Under the pieces are notes generated by a model, which was not told the DNA's origin, searched no databases, and worked only from the letters and a program-made list of their open reading frames with translations. A program made the position numbers and the translations under genes. This document shows positions 17,371 through 26,378 of a stretch of 33,949 bases of DNA, one piece after another. Source of the stretch: Ignatzschineria cameli. GTDB taxonomy: Bacteria; Pseudomonadota; Gammaproteobacteria; Cardiobacteriales; Wohlfahrtiimonadaceae. Location: positions 1 through 33,949 of the forward strand of contig NZ_QEWW01000013.1 in NCBI RefSeq assembly GCF_003121895.1, in the 5' to 3' direction. Position 1 is the stretch's first letter; every line of letters starts with the position of its first letter.

Positions 17371-17844
17371 CTAATCACCGCTAAATTCAAACTGGCGCCA
17401 GGCTTCATAGACTGCTATCGCCACAGAATTGGAGAGATTAAGACTTCTTCCGGCATTTTCCACCATCGGCAGACGCAAGCGCTGCTCTCCTGGAAGAGAG
17501 AAGATAAAATTCTCCGGCAATCCCCGCGTCTCAGGACCAAAGATTAATGCATCTCCCGGCTCAAAACGAGCTTCAAAGAAGTTTCTACTCCCCTTTGTCG
17601 TCATCGCATAGATTTGATTAGGTGCAATTGCTTCAAGACATGCACTCAATGAGGGCCAAACTTTCATCGTCGCCCACTCTGCATAATCAAGCCCTGCACG
17701 ACGAAGTGCTTTCTCCTCTAATGAGAAGCCAAGTGGCTCAATCAGATGCAACTCCGCACCACTATTTGCGCAGAGCCGAATAATATTACCGGTATTTGGC
17801 GGAATCTCCGGCTCATAAAGAATAATCGATAACCTCTGATTCAT
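17371..17844 (-). CDS. trmL: tRNA (cytidine/uridine-34-2'-O)-methyltransferase TrmL
   Basis: SPOUT-class enzyme that 2'-O-methylates the wobble base of certain leucine tRNAs using SAM. The 157-residue length is typical of the compact TrmL form without extra RNA-binding domains. Conserved motifs are [20 protein letters not shown] at the N-terminus, [11 protein letters not shown] in the middle, and [20 protein letters not shown] near the C-terminus, which form the knotted SAM site. The ATG at 17844 has a GAGGAAGAG purine run immediately upstream. It follows pyrG on the same strand after 294 bases that include a strong terminator, so it should be transcribed separately, but no promoter was identified. 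Confidence 0.94.
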   Translation of the reverse strand: MNQRLSIILYEPEIPPNTGNIIRLCANSGAELHLIEPLGFSLEEKALRRAGLDYAEWATMKVWPSLSACLEAIAPNQIYAMTTKGSRNFFEARFEPGDALIFGPETRGLPENFIFSLPGEQRLRLPMVENAGRSLNLSNSVAIAVYEAWRQFEFSGD

Positions 17845-17850
17845 CTCTTC

Positions 17851-17886
17851 CTCTCTCTCTTACTCTCTCTCTTACTCTCTTTATCA
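17851..17886. repeat. 12-bp tandem repeat at the trmL ribosome-site region
   Basis: CTCTCTCTCTTA occurs at 17851 and 17863, then a decayed third copy. On the transcribed strand these are purine-rich GAGA tracts beginning 7 bases upstream of the trmL start codon, so copy number could affect initiation. Confidence 0.75.
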
Positions 17887-17891
17887 TCTAC

Positions 17892-17941
17892 AAAAAAAGA
17901 ACCTAGAGGGATCTTTCTGTCGATCACAAACTCTAGGTTCT
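17892..17941 (-). terminator. Intrinsic terminator downstream of pyrG
   Basis: AGAACCTAGAG / CTCTAGGTTCT is a perfect 11-bp inverted repeat with a 22-base loop; on the minus strand the stem runs into seven T. It lies about 200 bases past pyrG and 50 bases before trmL. Confidence 0.8.
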
Positions 17942-17986
17942 CACTGATTCTAATTAATAACGCCTTGAAAACATCTTTAAAAATAT

Positions 17987-18046
17987 CGTTAAGGATGTCG
18001 TTAAGAATAACATCAAGAATGTCATTAAAAACGTTATTAAGAATGA
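17987..18046. repeat. 12-bp tandem repeat downstream of pyrG
   Basis: Five degenerate 12-bp copies, for example CGTTAAGGATGT, CGTTAAGAATAA, CATCAAGAATGT. They give a repetitive low-complexity reading frame on the minus strand with a GTG start and no ribosome site, which I do not regard as a gene. Confidence 0.8.
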
Positions 18047-18081
18047 AAAATATGTAACTTAGCACCTCTGTTTGCGCTTCA

Positions 18082-18107
18082 CCCTATCGATCAACTGATC
18101 GATTAGG
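18082..18107. other. Hairpin shortly after the pyrG stop
   Basis: CCTATCGATCA / TGATCGATTAGG forms an 11-bp stem with a 2-base centre and one bulge, 32 bases past pyrG. There is no T tract, so it is more likely a 3' stabilising structure or protein site than a terminator. Confidence 0.45.
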
Positions 18108-18138
18108 AGAAGTCAATTTACAATAAGGGCAGGATACC

Positions 18139-19764
18139 CTACTCTTCTGCCGCTTTTGATTTAACAGACTTTGCTGCTTTAACAAAAGCGATAAAGAGTG
18201 GGTGACCATCTCTTGGTGTTGATTTAAACTCAGGATGTGATTGCGTTCCCACAAACCAAGGATGATCCTTCAATTCGATAAAATCGATCAATCCGCGATC
18301 TTTCGTGCGTCCTGAAACCACAAAGTTTCCATCTTGTAACTGCTCAAGATAATCGAGATTAACCCCATAACGATGACGATGACGCTCGCTAACATCTGCT
18401 CGGCCATACGCTTCATACGCTTTAGTGCCTTCTACCAATGTTGCGGGCTGCGCACCGACAGTCATATACCCTTTAAACTCATCTGTTTCGCTATCACGCT
18501 GTGGATCTAACATTTTAATCACAGGATATTCCGACGTTGGATCAACTTCGCTCGTATTCGCACCATCAAGTCCTAAGACATTACGCGCATACTCAACAAC
18601 CGCTAACTGCATTCCTAAGCAGAGTCCTAAGAAGGGGATATTGTGTTCACGCACATATTGAATAGCACGGATCTTACCCTCCATGCCACGCTCACCAAAG
18701 CCTCCCGGGATTAAGACTGCATCCATTCCTGCAAATACTGCAGATAACTCAGTCTCATCCATCTCTTCTAACGATGCAGCTTCTACATAGTGAAGCTTGA
18801 TCTTTGTCTTTGTCTGAATACCAGCATGGAAAAGCGCTTCATTAATCGATTTGTAGGTATCGGTCAATTCTGTATATTTACCAACAATCAAGACATTCGC
18901 TACACTATCAGCCGTTGCGATATTCTCTAATACCTGATCCCACTCAGAAAGATCCGCCTCTTTTGCTTGAATATTAAATTGCTCAAGAACAATGCGATCA
19001 AGGCCTTGATCATGCAGAATGCCGGGGATTTTATAGATTGAATCAGAATCAACACAAGAGATCACAGCCTCTTCTGCAACAGAGGTAAAGAGTGCAATCT
19101 TACGACGCTCTTCTAATGGAATTGGCTCTTCCGTTCGGCAGATTAAGATATCAGGTTGAATGCCGATAGAACGCAACTCTTTAACTGAATGCTGAGTCGG
19201 TTTTGTCTTCAACTCACCTGATGCACGTAAAAATGGTACTAATGTTAAGTGAAGGAAGAGTGCTTTTCGAGGCCCCACCTCTGTACGAATTTGGCGAATT
19301 GCCTCTAAAAATGGAAGAGATTCAATATCTCCAACCGTTCCACCAATCTCGATCAGTGCGATGTCGGCATCCTGCGCCACATTGTAGATACGATGCTTAA
19401 TCTCATCAGTGATATGGGGAATCACCTGAACGGTGTTACCGTGATACTCACCTGCGCGCTCACGCTCAATTACGGTCTTATAGACGCGACCTGCGCTAAC
19501 GCTATTACGACGACTTGCCGTCATACGAATAAAGCGCTCATAGTGACCTAAGTCGAGATCTGTCTCCGCGCCATCATCGGTCACAAAGACCTCACCATGT
19601 TGAAATGGGCTCATCGTGCCGGGATCGACATTGATATAAGGGTCCAACTTCATCATTGTAACCTTAAGACCTCTAGCTTCTAAAATGGCACCTAAAGAAG
19701 CTGCCGCAATACCCTTGCCTAAAGATGAAACAACGCCACCTGTGACAAATATAAAATGTGTCAT
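18139..19764 (-). CDS. pyrG: CTP synthase
   Basis: Forms CTP from UTP, ATP and glutamine. The 541-residue protein has the N-terminal amidoligase domain ([19 protein letters not shown] with the P-loop, then [20 protein letters not shown] and [11 protein letters not shown]) and a C-terminal class I glutamine amidotransferase domain. The latter carries the nucleophile elbow GLCLGMQ and the distal His-Glu pair in SHPEF. Length and domain order are normal. The ATG at 19764 has AGGGTGGG upstream. It is divergent from tkt with a 238-base shared region containing a CGATAA-ATAA-TTATCG palindrome (19838-19853). The eno gene that often follows pyrG in gammaproteobacteria is not here. Confidence 0.97.
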   Translation of the reverse strand: MTHFIFVTGGVVSSLGKGIAAASLGAILEARGLKVTMMKLDPYINVDPGTMSPFQHGEVFVTDDGAETDLDLGHYERFIRMTASRRNSVSAGRVYKTVIERERAGEYHGNTVQVIPHITDEIKHRIYNVAQDADIALIEIGGTVGDIESLPFLEAIRQIRTEVGPRKALFLHLTLVPFLRASGELKTKPTQHSVKELRSIGIQPDILICRTEEPIPLEERRKIALFTSVAEEAVISCVDSDSIYKIPGILHDQGLDRIVLEQFNIQAKEADLSEWDQVLENIATADSVANVLIVGKYTELTDTYKSINEALFHAGIQTKTKIKLHYVEAASLEEMDETELSAVFAGMDAVLIPGGFGERGMEGKIRAIQYVREHNIPFLGLCLGMQLAVVEYARNVLGLDGANTSEVDPTSEYPVIKMLDPQRDSETDEFKGYMTVGAQPATLVEGTKAYEAYGRADVSERHRHRYGVNLDYLEQLQDGNFVVSGRTKDRGLIDFIELKDHPWFVGTQSHPEFKSTPRDGHPLFIAFVKAAKSVKSKAAEE

Positions 19765-19837
19765 GAACCCACCCTGAAATTTATGTGAATAAAAAGTCTA
19801 TCAGGGATCATATTTTAACTCATTTCCGAAAAAAGTT

Positions 19838-19853
19838 CGATAAATAATTATCG
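19838..19853. promoter_or_regulatory. Palindrome between divergent pyrG and tkt
   Basis: CGATAA-ATAA-TTATCG, a perfect 6+4+6 inverted repeat located between the two divergent genes and about 100 bases before the tkt -10. A possible operator; no regulator is identifiable. Confidence 0.35.
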
Positions 19854-19953
19854 TGTAATTAACGCTCAGCTTAAAGGGAATGAACGTCTACTTTTCAATC
19901 AAGATCGGGCATGCTTCCTATTGGATAAGTAAGATTTTTTCTAGAAAGTTGAG

Positions 19954-19959
19954 TATAAT
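19954..19959 (+). promoter_or_regulatory. -10 element of the tkt promoter
   Basis: A perfect TATAAT lies 43 bases upstream of the tkt start. No good -35 is found at 16-18 bases; T-rich sequence is present there. Confidence 0.5.
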
Positions 19960-20002
19960 TGGGGCTTCTATTTTCGAGTGCTTTAAAGGTTAAAAAAATA
20001 CT

Positions 20003-21973
20003 ATGTCAAAGATGAATAAACAATGCGCAAACGCTATTCGCGCGCTCAGCATGGATGCGGTACAAAAAGCTAACTCAGGTCACCCGGGCGCACCGATGGG
20101 GATGGCAGAGATGGCTACAGCGCTCTGGGGGCTTAACCTCTCTCATAATCCCAACAATCCCCACTGGATCAATCGGGATCGCTTTATCTTATCTAACGGG
20201 CATGCATCAATGCTGCTTTATTCTCTTTTACACTTAACAGGTTATGCGCTCTCAATCGATGACCTAAAAGATTTCCGTCAACTCAATGCAAAAACAGCAG
20301 GTCATCCTGAATATGGCTTTGCCGATGGTATTGAAACGACAACAGGTCCTTTAGGACAAGGGATTGCGAATGCTGTCGGTATGGCACTTGCTGAAAAGAT
20401 GATGGCAGGCACCTACAATACTGAAAAACATACCATTATCGATCACTACACCTACACCTTCTTAGGCGATGGTTGCATGATGGAGGGGATCTCTCATGAA
20501 GCTTGCTCTCTTGCAGGGACATTAAAGCTCAATAAATTGATCGCTCTTTACGATGATAACGGGATTTCGATCGATGGTGATATTCGCGGTTGGTTTACCG
20601 ATAATACGAAAGAGCGCTTCCTCAGCTACGGCTGGAATGTGATCGGTCAGATCGATGGTCACGATATTGCCGCTGTTGATGCTGCAATTAAAGAGGCGAA
20701 AAAATCGGATAAACCGACACTTATTATCTGTAAAACACTCATTGGTAAAGGCTCTCCTAACAAAGAGGGATCGGAAGCGACTCATGGCGCTCCTCTTGGC
20801 GCTGATGAAATTGCTGCAACAAAAGCAAGCCTTGGCTGGAATTATGGTCCTTTTGAAGTACCTGAAGAGATCTATCAAGCTTGGGATGCACGTACTGCCG
20901 GCGATCAACGTGAAGAGGAGTGGAATAGCCGCTTCGATGCTTATGTTGCTGATCACCCCGAAAAAGCCGATGAACTTCTTCGCAGAATTGCAGGTGAACT
21001 TCCCGATAACTTTGAAGAGATCTTTGCCGCAGCGCTCAAAAGCGTCAATGAGAAAGAAGAGAATATTGCAACTCGTGTTGCAAGCAAAAATGCACTCGAC
21101 CTCTTAGCGACAAATCTTGCCGAGATTGTCGGTGGTTCTGCAGACTTAACACCTTCTAACAATACCTTCTTCAAAGGAAGCCGAGATCTCGATATCACAA
21201 CCGGTGAAGGAAACTATATCCGCTTCGGAGTACGTGAATTTGGAATGGCGGCGATCATGAACGGTTTAGCGCTCTATGGCGGATTTATCCCTTATGGTGC
21301 AACCTTCCTCGTCTTCTCCGACTATGCTCGTAATGCTATCCGGATGAGTGCTCTCATGGAGCAACGAGTTGTCTATATTATGACGCACGACTCCATCGGT
21401 CTTGGAGAAGATGGTCCAACGCATCAGCCGGTAGAGCATGTTGAATCATTACGTCTCATCCCTAACCTCTATGTCTGGCGCCCTTGTGATGCTGTTGAAA
21501 CATTAGTCGCTTGGGCTGATGGCTTAAAAGCTGAAGATCACCCAACGCTTCTTGCACTTTCACGCCAAAACCTTCCTCATCAAACGCGAGATGCAAAATG
21601 CTTAGAAGAGATTGCGCGTGGCGGTTACACGCTTCTTGAAAATCCTGCCGCAGAGATCACCCTACTAGCAACCGGATCTGAAGTTGAGTTAGCGATGGAA
21701 GCTGCTAAAGAGTTGAATGCTCGCGTCGTCTCAATGCCTTGTGTTGAGCGCTTTAGAGAGCAAGATGAAGCATATAAAGTTGCTGTTTTAGGAGAGAAGA
21801 AGATTCTTGCCATCGAAGCAGGTGTGACCCGCGGTTGGTATGAGTTTGCAGATGCAGTCTTAGGAATCGATACTTTTGGGGCATCAGCGCCGGCAAAAGA
21901 TCTCTTCCCTCACTTTGGCTTTACCGTGGATAATGTGATCCAAAAAGCACAAGCTTTATTGGCAAAAGCGTAA
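20003..21973 (+). CDS. tkt: Transketolase
   Basis: Thiamine-diphosphate enzyme that moves two-carbon units between sugar phosphates; partner of Tal in the non-oxidative pentose phosphate pathway. The 656-residue length is normal. The N-terminal half has [29 protein letters not shown] and the thiamine-diphosphate motif from [13 protein letters not shown] to [10 protein letters not shown]. The middle domain has the catalytic-Glu region [15 protein letters not shown] and [15 protein letters not shown]. The C-terminal domain starts near 525 ([14 protein letters not shown]). The start is the ATG at 20003 with a weak AAAGG 14 bases upstream. It is monocistronic by spacing; gapA and pgk, often adjacent in other proteobacteria, are not present. 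Confidence 0.97.
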   Translation: MSKMNKQCANAIRALSMDAVQKANSGHPGAPMGMAEMATALWGLNLSHNPNNPHWINRDRFILSNGHASMLLYSLLHLTGYALSIDDLKDFRQLNAKTAGHPEYGFADGIETTTGPLGQGIANAVGMALAEKMMAGTYNTEKHTIIDHYTYTFLGDGCMMEGISHEACSLAGTLKLNKLIALYDDNGISIDGDIRGWFTDNTKERFLSYGWNVIGQIDGHDIAAVDAAIKEAKKSDKPTLIICKTLIGKGSPNKEGSEATHGAPLGADEIAATKASLGWNYGPFEVPEEIYQAWDARTAGDQREEEWNSRFDAYVADHPEKADELLRRIAGELPDNFEEIFAAALKSVNEKEENIATRVASKNALDLLATNLAEIVGGSADLTPSNNTFFKGSRDLDITTGEGNYIRFGVREFGMAAIMNGLALYGGFIPYGATFLVFSDYARNAIRMSALMEQRVVYIMTHDSIGLGEDGPTHQPVEHVESLRLIPNLYVWRPCDAVETLVAWADGLKAEDHPTLLALSRQNLPHQTRDAKCLEEIARGGYTLLENPAAEITLLATGSEVELAMEAAKELNARVVSMPCVERFREQDEAYKVAVLGEKKILAIEAGVTRGWYEFADAVLGIDTFGASAPAKDLFPHFGFTVDNVIQKAQALLAKA

Positions 21974-22358
21974 TTAAACGCAACGCTTAAGATGACTTCA
22001 ATATAGCTTCAATATGGTCTTAATGTGATCTCAATATGGTATTCAATGGTTTTCATGGTGTTCATGGTGTTCAATGATTTTCAATATGAACTTCAATAAC
22101 ATTTGAATACCACTTCAATACCATTATTGGGTCATAAATTGAGGCAGATGATGCAAATAATGACTAGTCAAAAGTGGCAAACAATGGTGTGAGCCACTTC
22201 CAGTAAAATTTCATTTAATTGCGTAGAAGTTTTAAGCGTTTGCAATAATATAGTGTTAGAATGATCAACTATTCATTTTCACAATGACATTATTTATGTG
22301 ATAAATTTTATTGAGATTTTATCGTTTAGCGAAGTTTTATCGGAGCATTAGATAATGC
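21974..22358. other. tkt-yajC spacer with degenerate repeats and inverted repeats
   Basis: No gene found. From about 21993 to 22125 TTCAATAT/TTCAAT(G/A) words recur every 10-12 bases. Within it TGGTATTCAA (22037-22046) and TTGAATACCA (22103-22112) form a perfect 10-bp inverted repeat 56 bases apart. A second stem AAGTGGC / GCCACTT (22172-22199) has a 14-base loop and no T tract. No intrinsic terminator for tkt is evident. Confidence 0.6.
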
Positions 22359-22413
22359 TTTATCTAAAGCCCATCTAAAACTTATTTAAAACTTATCTGA
22401 ATCTTATTTAAAA
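22359..22413. repeat. 11-bp tandem repeat upstream of yajC
   Basis: Five copies with 11-bp period: TTTATCTAAAG, CCCATCTAAAA, CTTATTTAAAA, CTTATCTGAAT, CTTATTTAAAA. They end 54 bases before the yajC start codon. Confidence 0.85.
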
Positions 22414-22467
22414 TTTACTCATTTCGAATCATATAATTTATATAAATCATACTTTATGGGAGCATTT

Positions 22468-22872
22468 ATGAAGCGTTTACTGATTGCTTTAACTGCCTTA
22501 GTTTCTCCAGCCTTTGCACAAGCGCAAGAGCAAAGCATTTTTCCAACTTTAATTCTGTTTGGCGGAATGTTTGTTGTGATGTATTTCTTAATGATCCGTC
22601 CACAACAAAAACGTGCAAAAGCACATCGCGAATTGATCAACTCACTCAAAGTGGGTGATGAGATCCTCTTAAGCTCAGGATTTGTTGCAAGAATTCGCGC
22701 ACTTGATGAGAACTATGTAAGTGCAGAGATTGCACCTAACGTTGTGATCAAAGCGCAACGTCAAGCGATTAACTCTCTTCTTCCTAAAGGAACTTATCGT
22801 GAGAAAATCGACGCAACTACTGAAAAAGTAGAGAAAGTCGAGAAAACAGAAAAATCAGAGAAAGCTGAATAA
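22468..22872 (+). CDS. yajC: Preprotein translocase subunit YajC
   Basis: Small inner-membrane protein that associates with SecDF and SecYEG. The 134-residue product has a hydrophobic N-terminus with a possible signal sequence (to about residue 20), one transmembrane segment (about 27-44, LILFGGMFVVMYFLMIRPQQ) and a cytoplasmic domain with SLKVGDEILLSSGFVARI. The C-terminal tail (about 120-134) is a run of Glu-Lys-rich EKVEK-type repeats. I start it at the ATG at 22468 because GGGAG (22458-22462) lies 5 bases upstream; the in-frame ATG at 22456 would contain that site and has none of its own. secDF follows after 295 bases, unusually far, with a terminator-like hairpin between. Confidence 0.92.
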   Translation: MKRLLIALTALVSPAFAQAQEQSIFPTLILFGGMFVVMYFLMIRPQQKRAKAHRELINSLKVGDEILLSSGFVARIRALDENYVSAEIAPNVVIKAQRQAINSLLPKGTYREKIDATTEKVEKVEKTEKSEKAE

Positions 22873-22997
22873 CTCACTAACGACAAGATCTCTATCTCTC
22901 TATTTAAATGGCAACTTCTGAAGGAGCTATTAAAACAGCGACATCGAGAGTAGAGAAAGCGCAAAACAATATGAAGGAGGGGATCTGTAAGGTACTA

Positions 22998-23139
22998 GCC
23001 TAACGCACAACAGGGTTAACAATTATCCTAAAGCGTTGAGTATACCGCATCGATCACCTCTCTTTTTTTAGCGCTGAGAAGATCTATCAGTTTTTCTGGC
23101 GTCGGCGCCTCTACCCCTGTAGAGGCGTTAGGCTTTTTG
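22998..23139 (+). promoter_or_regulatory. Possible attenuator between yajC and secDF
   Basis: CGCCTCTAC-CCCT-GTAGAGGCG (23106-23127) is a perfect 9-bp hairpin, and TTTTT follows at 23134. Upstream, GCCTAACGC (22998-23006) is the exact complement of GCGTTAGGC (23125-23133), which overlaps the hairpin's 3' arm. The two pairings compete for 23125-23127, and the long-range arm ends right at the T run. A 31-codon frame (22908-23003) ends inside the upstream arm but lacks a ribosome site. The hairpin may simply terminate yajC. The whole spacer 22873-23167 holds no convincing gene. Confidence 0.45.
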
Positions 23140-23167
23140 ATTCACCCATTAAAAGTAACCCAATATT

Positions 23168-26017
23168 ATGCTAAATCGATATCCGCTTTGGAAAAATATT
23201 CTGATTTTTGGGGTCATTGTTCTCTGCACCATTTTGGCGCTTCCCAACCTTTTCGGGGAAGATCCATCAATCCAGATCTCACCAACACGCGATACACAGA
23301 TCAATTCTGAATTAGTCGCTCGTGTTGATTCTGTCTTAAAAGAGAACCACTTCGATGTTAAGCGTATCGAAGAGTCCCAAGATCAAATTCTTATCCGCTT
23401 TAAAGATACAGAAGAGCAGCTAAAGGCGAAAGATCTCCTTGATGGTGTTCTCCAAGATCAATACCTCACTGCCCTCAACCTTGCTCCCGATATGCCGGAG
23501 TGGCTCTCATCACTTGGGTTACAACCGATGTATCTAGGGCTTGACCTTCGTGGTGGCGTTCACTTTCTACTTGAAATTGATATGGAAGGGTTAATTACCC
23601 AACTAACCAATACCTATGCTGAAAGTATTCGTAGTCACCTCTCCGATAAAGGGTTAACTCCACTTATCGATATCACCGATCCACAAACAATTACGCTCAG
23701 CTTTGGAAATGCCAATGAAGCTAATCGTGCGCGTCAACTACTCACCACTAATCAAGCTTTCTTAGAGCTCTCTTTTGATAGCAGTGGTAATCGCGTTATT
23801 GCCAAAATCAGTAATAAAGAGATCAATGAGCGAAAAGCAAATGCGGTCGTACAAAATATCACGACATTACGGAATCGTGTTAATGAGTTAGGGGTTGCAG
23901 AGCCCATTATTCAACAGCAAGGACTCGATCGTATTGTTGTACAACTTCCCGGTATCCAAGATACCACGCGCGCTAAAGAGATCCTAGGAACAACCGCAAC
24001 TTTAGAGTTCCGAATCGTTGATGATCGCTCTGCAACTGAAGCTTATAAAGCATTGGAGACGGGTCGTGCACCCTTAGGGACAAAGCTCTATCTTACACGC
24101 GATGGTGTCCCCTACCTTCTCAAACGTCAGGTGATTTTAACGGGAGATTCGATCGTTAAAGCAACGGCGGGACTCAATCATGAAACAAACTTGCCTGAAG
24201 TTTATATCACCCTCGATTCAAAAGGGGCTGATCGCTTTGCTGAAGGAACAAAAGCAAATGTGAAAAAACCGATGGCGACTGTCTTTATCGAAAATAAATT
24301 ACAGACAACCTTCGACAAAGATGGCAATGAGATTCGTAAGAGTATTACCACTGAAGAGATCGCCAATGTTGCAACGATTCAGCAACAGCTCTTCTCAAAC
24401 TTCTCAATTTCAGGGATCAACTCCCTACAGGAAGCAAATAACCTTGCAATCACCCTCAGTTCAGGAGCGTTAGCGGCACCTATTCATATTATTGAAGAAC
24501 GAACAATCGGTCCGAGCGCGGGGAAAGAGAATGTTCAACGAGGCGTTGATGCATCGCTCTATGGACTCTTGATGGTAATGGTCTTTATGATCTTACGCTA
24601 TCGCGGTTTCGGAATGGTTGCGAACGTTGCCCTTCTTGCAAACTTAGTTCTTATTTTAGCGGTTCTCTCCCTACTTCAAGCAACCTTAACGCTCCCCGGT
24701 ATTGCCGGTATTGTGCTCTCTTTAGGAATGAGCGTGGATGCAAACGTCTTAATCAATGAGCGAATTCGAGAGGATCTTCGAAGAGGAAATACACCACAAC
24801 AGGCGATCAACAATGGTTTTGGTAAAGCATTTGGTACCATCATGGATGCCAACTTGACGAGCCTCTTCTCTGCCATCGCCCTCTTCTTTATTGGATCAGG
24901 TCCCATTAAGGGCTTTGCGGTAACGCTCTCAGTGGGGATTATTACCTCTGTCTTTACCGCCGTTTACTTCAATCGGGCAATCATCAACTTGCTCTATGGT
25001 AGTCGCCGAACCATTAAGAAACTCTCCATCGGCGGTCGTGAGCGACTCCATATCTTCTCAGGAGAGACCACCTACAACTTTATGCGCTATGCAAAAGTCT
25101 GGATCGGTGCCTGTGTTGTGGTCTGTATTCTTGCTGTAGGGATCTCTGTAACGAAAGGCTTCAAATTGGGGCTCGACTTTACAGGCGGGACGGAGATTGA
25201 AGCGGTTTATGAAAAACCGGTGGAGATTGATACTGTTCGTGAGCAGTTAGAAGCGATTGGTTTCGATTCAGTGGTCGCGCAGCACTTCGGTTCTGCACGT
25301 AATGTCTTAATCAATATTCCTACTACTGAAGATATTGAGACTTCAACCACCATTACTGAAGATCTCACCCAAGCATTAACGCTCCCTGATAACCCTATGA
25401 CGATTCAAAAGATCGACTATATTGGGGCAAAAGTGGGAAGTGAATTGGTATCGGATGGTGTGATGGCTTCGGCACTGGCAATCTTCCTTATTCTGGTCTA
25501 TATCTGGTTTAGATTTGAGTGGAAGCTCTCTGTTGGTACGATTCTCTCCACGGTGCATGATGGTCTCTTTGTTGTCGCCGCATTCTCCATCTTAGGATTA
25601 GAGTTTGATCTAACCTCACTTGCGGCAATCTTAGCGGTAATTGGTTACTCGGTGAATGATACCGTCGTCATCCTTGACCGTATCCGAGAGAACTTTAGAC
25701 TCAATCGGACAGATTCATCAAAAGAGATTATCAATACTTCGATCAATCAGACCTTATCGAGAACGGTAATGACCTCTCTAACCACCTTCTTAGCAGTCTT
25801 AGCACTCTATATCTTTGGTGGCGAGGTGATTCACTCCTTCTCGCTGATTATGTTGATCGGTATCGTGATCGCAACCTACTCCTCTATCTTTATTGCAGCT
25901 GCAGGCGCTTATGTCTTAGGCCTTAAACGGGAAGATCTTATTCCGCCCCCTGTTGCAAAAGAGGATGGTATTGTGATTGATGAGGGCGATAGTCAGAGTC
26001 AATCAACACTCCCTTAA
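23168..26017 (+). CDS. secDF: Fused protein translocase subunit SecDF
   Basis: Uses the proton gradient to pull exported proteins through the membrane after SecYEG. One 949-residue chain holds both subunits. The SecD half (1-about 610) has an N-terminal membrane helix (10-30), the D1 motif LGLDLRGG at 123-130, a large periplasmic region and a helix bundle with LSLGMSVDANVLINERIRED. The SecF half (about 630-930) has its own first helix, LGLDFTGG at 667-674, and the bundle with AVIGYSVNDTVVILDRIREN. Gammaproteobacteria usually encode secD and secF as two genes. No stop or start remnant is seen at the junction near 615-630 (Arg/Lys-rich linker). The ATG at 23168 has a weak ribosome site. Confidence 0.95.
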   Translation: MLNRYPLWKNILIFGVIVLCTILALPNLFGEDPSIQISPTRDTQINSELVARVDSVLKENHFDVKRIEESQDQILIRFKDTEEQLKAKDLLDGVLQDQYLTALNLAPDMPEWLSSLGLQPMYLGLDLRGGVHFLLEIDMEGLITQLTNTYAESIRSHLSDKGLTPLIDITDPQTITLSFGNANEANRARQLLTTNQAFLELSFDSSGNRVIAKISNKEINERKANAVVQNITTLRNRVNELGVAEPIIQQQGLDRIVVQLPGIQDTTRAKEILGTTATLEFRIVDDRSATEAYKALETGRAPLGTKLYLTRDGVPYLLKRQVILTGDSIVKATAGLNHETNLPEVYITLDSKGADRFAEGTKANVKKPMATVFIENKLQTTFDKDGNEIRKSITTEEIANVATIQQQLFSNFSISGINSLQEANNLAITLSSGALAAPIHIIEERTIGPSAGKENVQRGVDASLYGLLMVMVFMILRYRGFGMVANVALLANLVLILAVLSLLQATLTLPGIAGIVLSLGMSVDANVLINERIREDLRRGNTPQQAINNGFGKAFGTIMDANLTSLFSAIALFFIGSGPIKGFAVTLSVGIITSVFTAVYFNRAIINLLYGSRRTIKKLSIGGRERLHIFSGETTYNFMRYAKVWIGACVVVCILAVGISVTKGFKLGLDFTGGTEIEAVYEKPVEIDTVREQLEAIGFDSVVAQHFGSARNVLINIPTTEDIETSTTITEDLTQALTLPDNPMTIQKIDYIGAKVGSELVSDGVMASALAIFLILVYIWFRFEWKLSVGTILSTVHDGLFVVAAFSILGLEFDLTSLAAILAVIGYSVNDTVVILDRIRENFRLNRTDSSKEIINTSINQTLSRTVMTSLTTFLAVLALYIFGGEVIHSFSLIMLIGIVIATYSSIFIAAAGAYVLGLKREDLIPPPVAKEDGIVIDEGDSQSQSTLP

Positions 26018-26121
26018 AAGATGAGCCATCAGCGAAGAGAGGTAAAAAGCTTATCAAAGCGAACGACCTACTCATTAGAAGCTGATAGACAACAATCATC
26101 GACTCCTTGAGAGTCCCTTAA

Positions 26122-26156
26122 AAAAACCTTTACATCTCGCCGGTGTAAAGGTTTTT
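26122..26156. terminator. Bidirectional terminator after secDF
   Basis: AAAAACCTTTACA / TGTAAAGGTTTTT is a perfect 13-bp stem with a 9-base loop, giving an A tract and T tract on either strand; about 105 bases past the secDF stop. The rest of the 26018-26378 spacer holds no gene. Confidence 0.9.
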
Positions 26157-26180
26157 ATTCATGGGGCAATTTGCTAGAAT
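26153..26180 (+). promoter_or_regulatory. Candidate ftsK promoter
   Basis: TGCTAGAAT (26172-26180) is an extended -10; TTTATT 16 bases upstream (26153-26158) could serve as -35 and overlaps the secDF terminator's T tract. The leader to ftsK would be about 190 nt. Confidence 0.4.
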
Positions 26181-26378
26181 AGGGAGTCTTATGGCTTGAT
26201 GGAGTAAAATCGATTTCGCCACTTAAGGCTCATAGTTACACTACTTAACAATACGCCCTTAAAAGCGTCATCAATGTCAATAAGCTGATCAATTACCTAA
26301 ACTTTTAAAAGAGGTCTCTCTGATTTCTTGAAAAGTTTTCACTATTACTCACTTTATTTGCAATAAGGATTACTCATC

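Noticed and set aside
17841-18065. Minus-strand frame of 74 codons between pyrG and trmL
   Set aside because: GTG start without ribosome site; the sequence is the translation of 12-bp tandem repeats and runs through an intrinsic terminator.
20522-20956. Long antisense frame (144 codons) inside tkt
   Set aside because: Shadow of the tkt codon pattern; tkt shows full transketolase conservation on the plus strand.
22456-22467. Longer yajC start at ATG 22456
   Set aside because: No ribosome site upstream; the GGGAG site lies inside this extension and is correctly spaced for the ATG at 22468.
22908-23003. 31-codon frame between yajC and secDF as an arrest peptide
   Set aside because: No ribosome site at its ATG, no membrane-targeting segment and no RAPP/RAPG-like or VemP/SecM-like end; kept only as part of the attenuator note.
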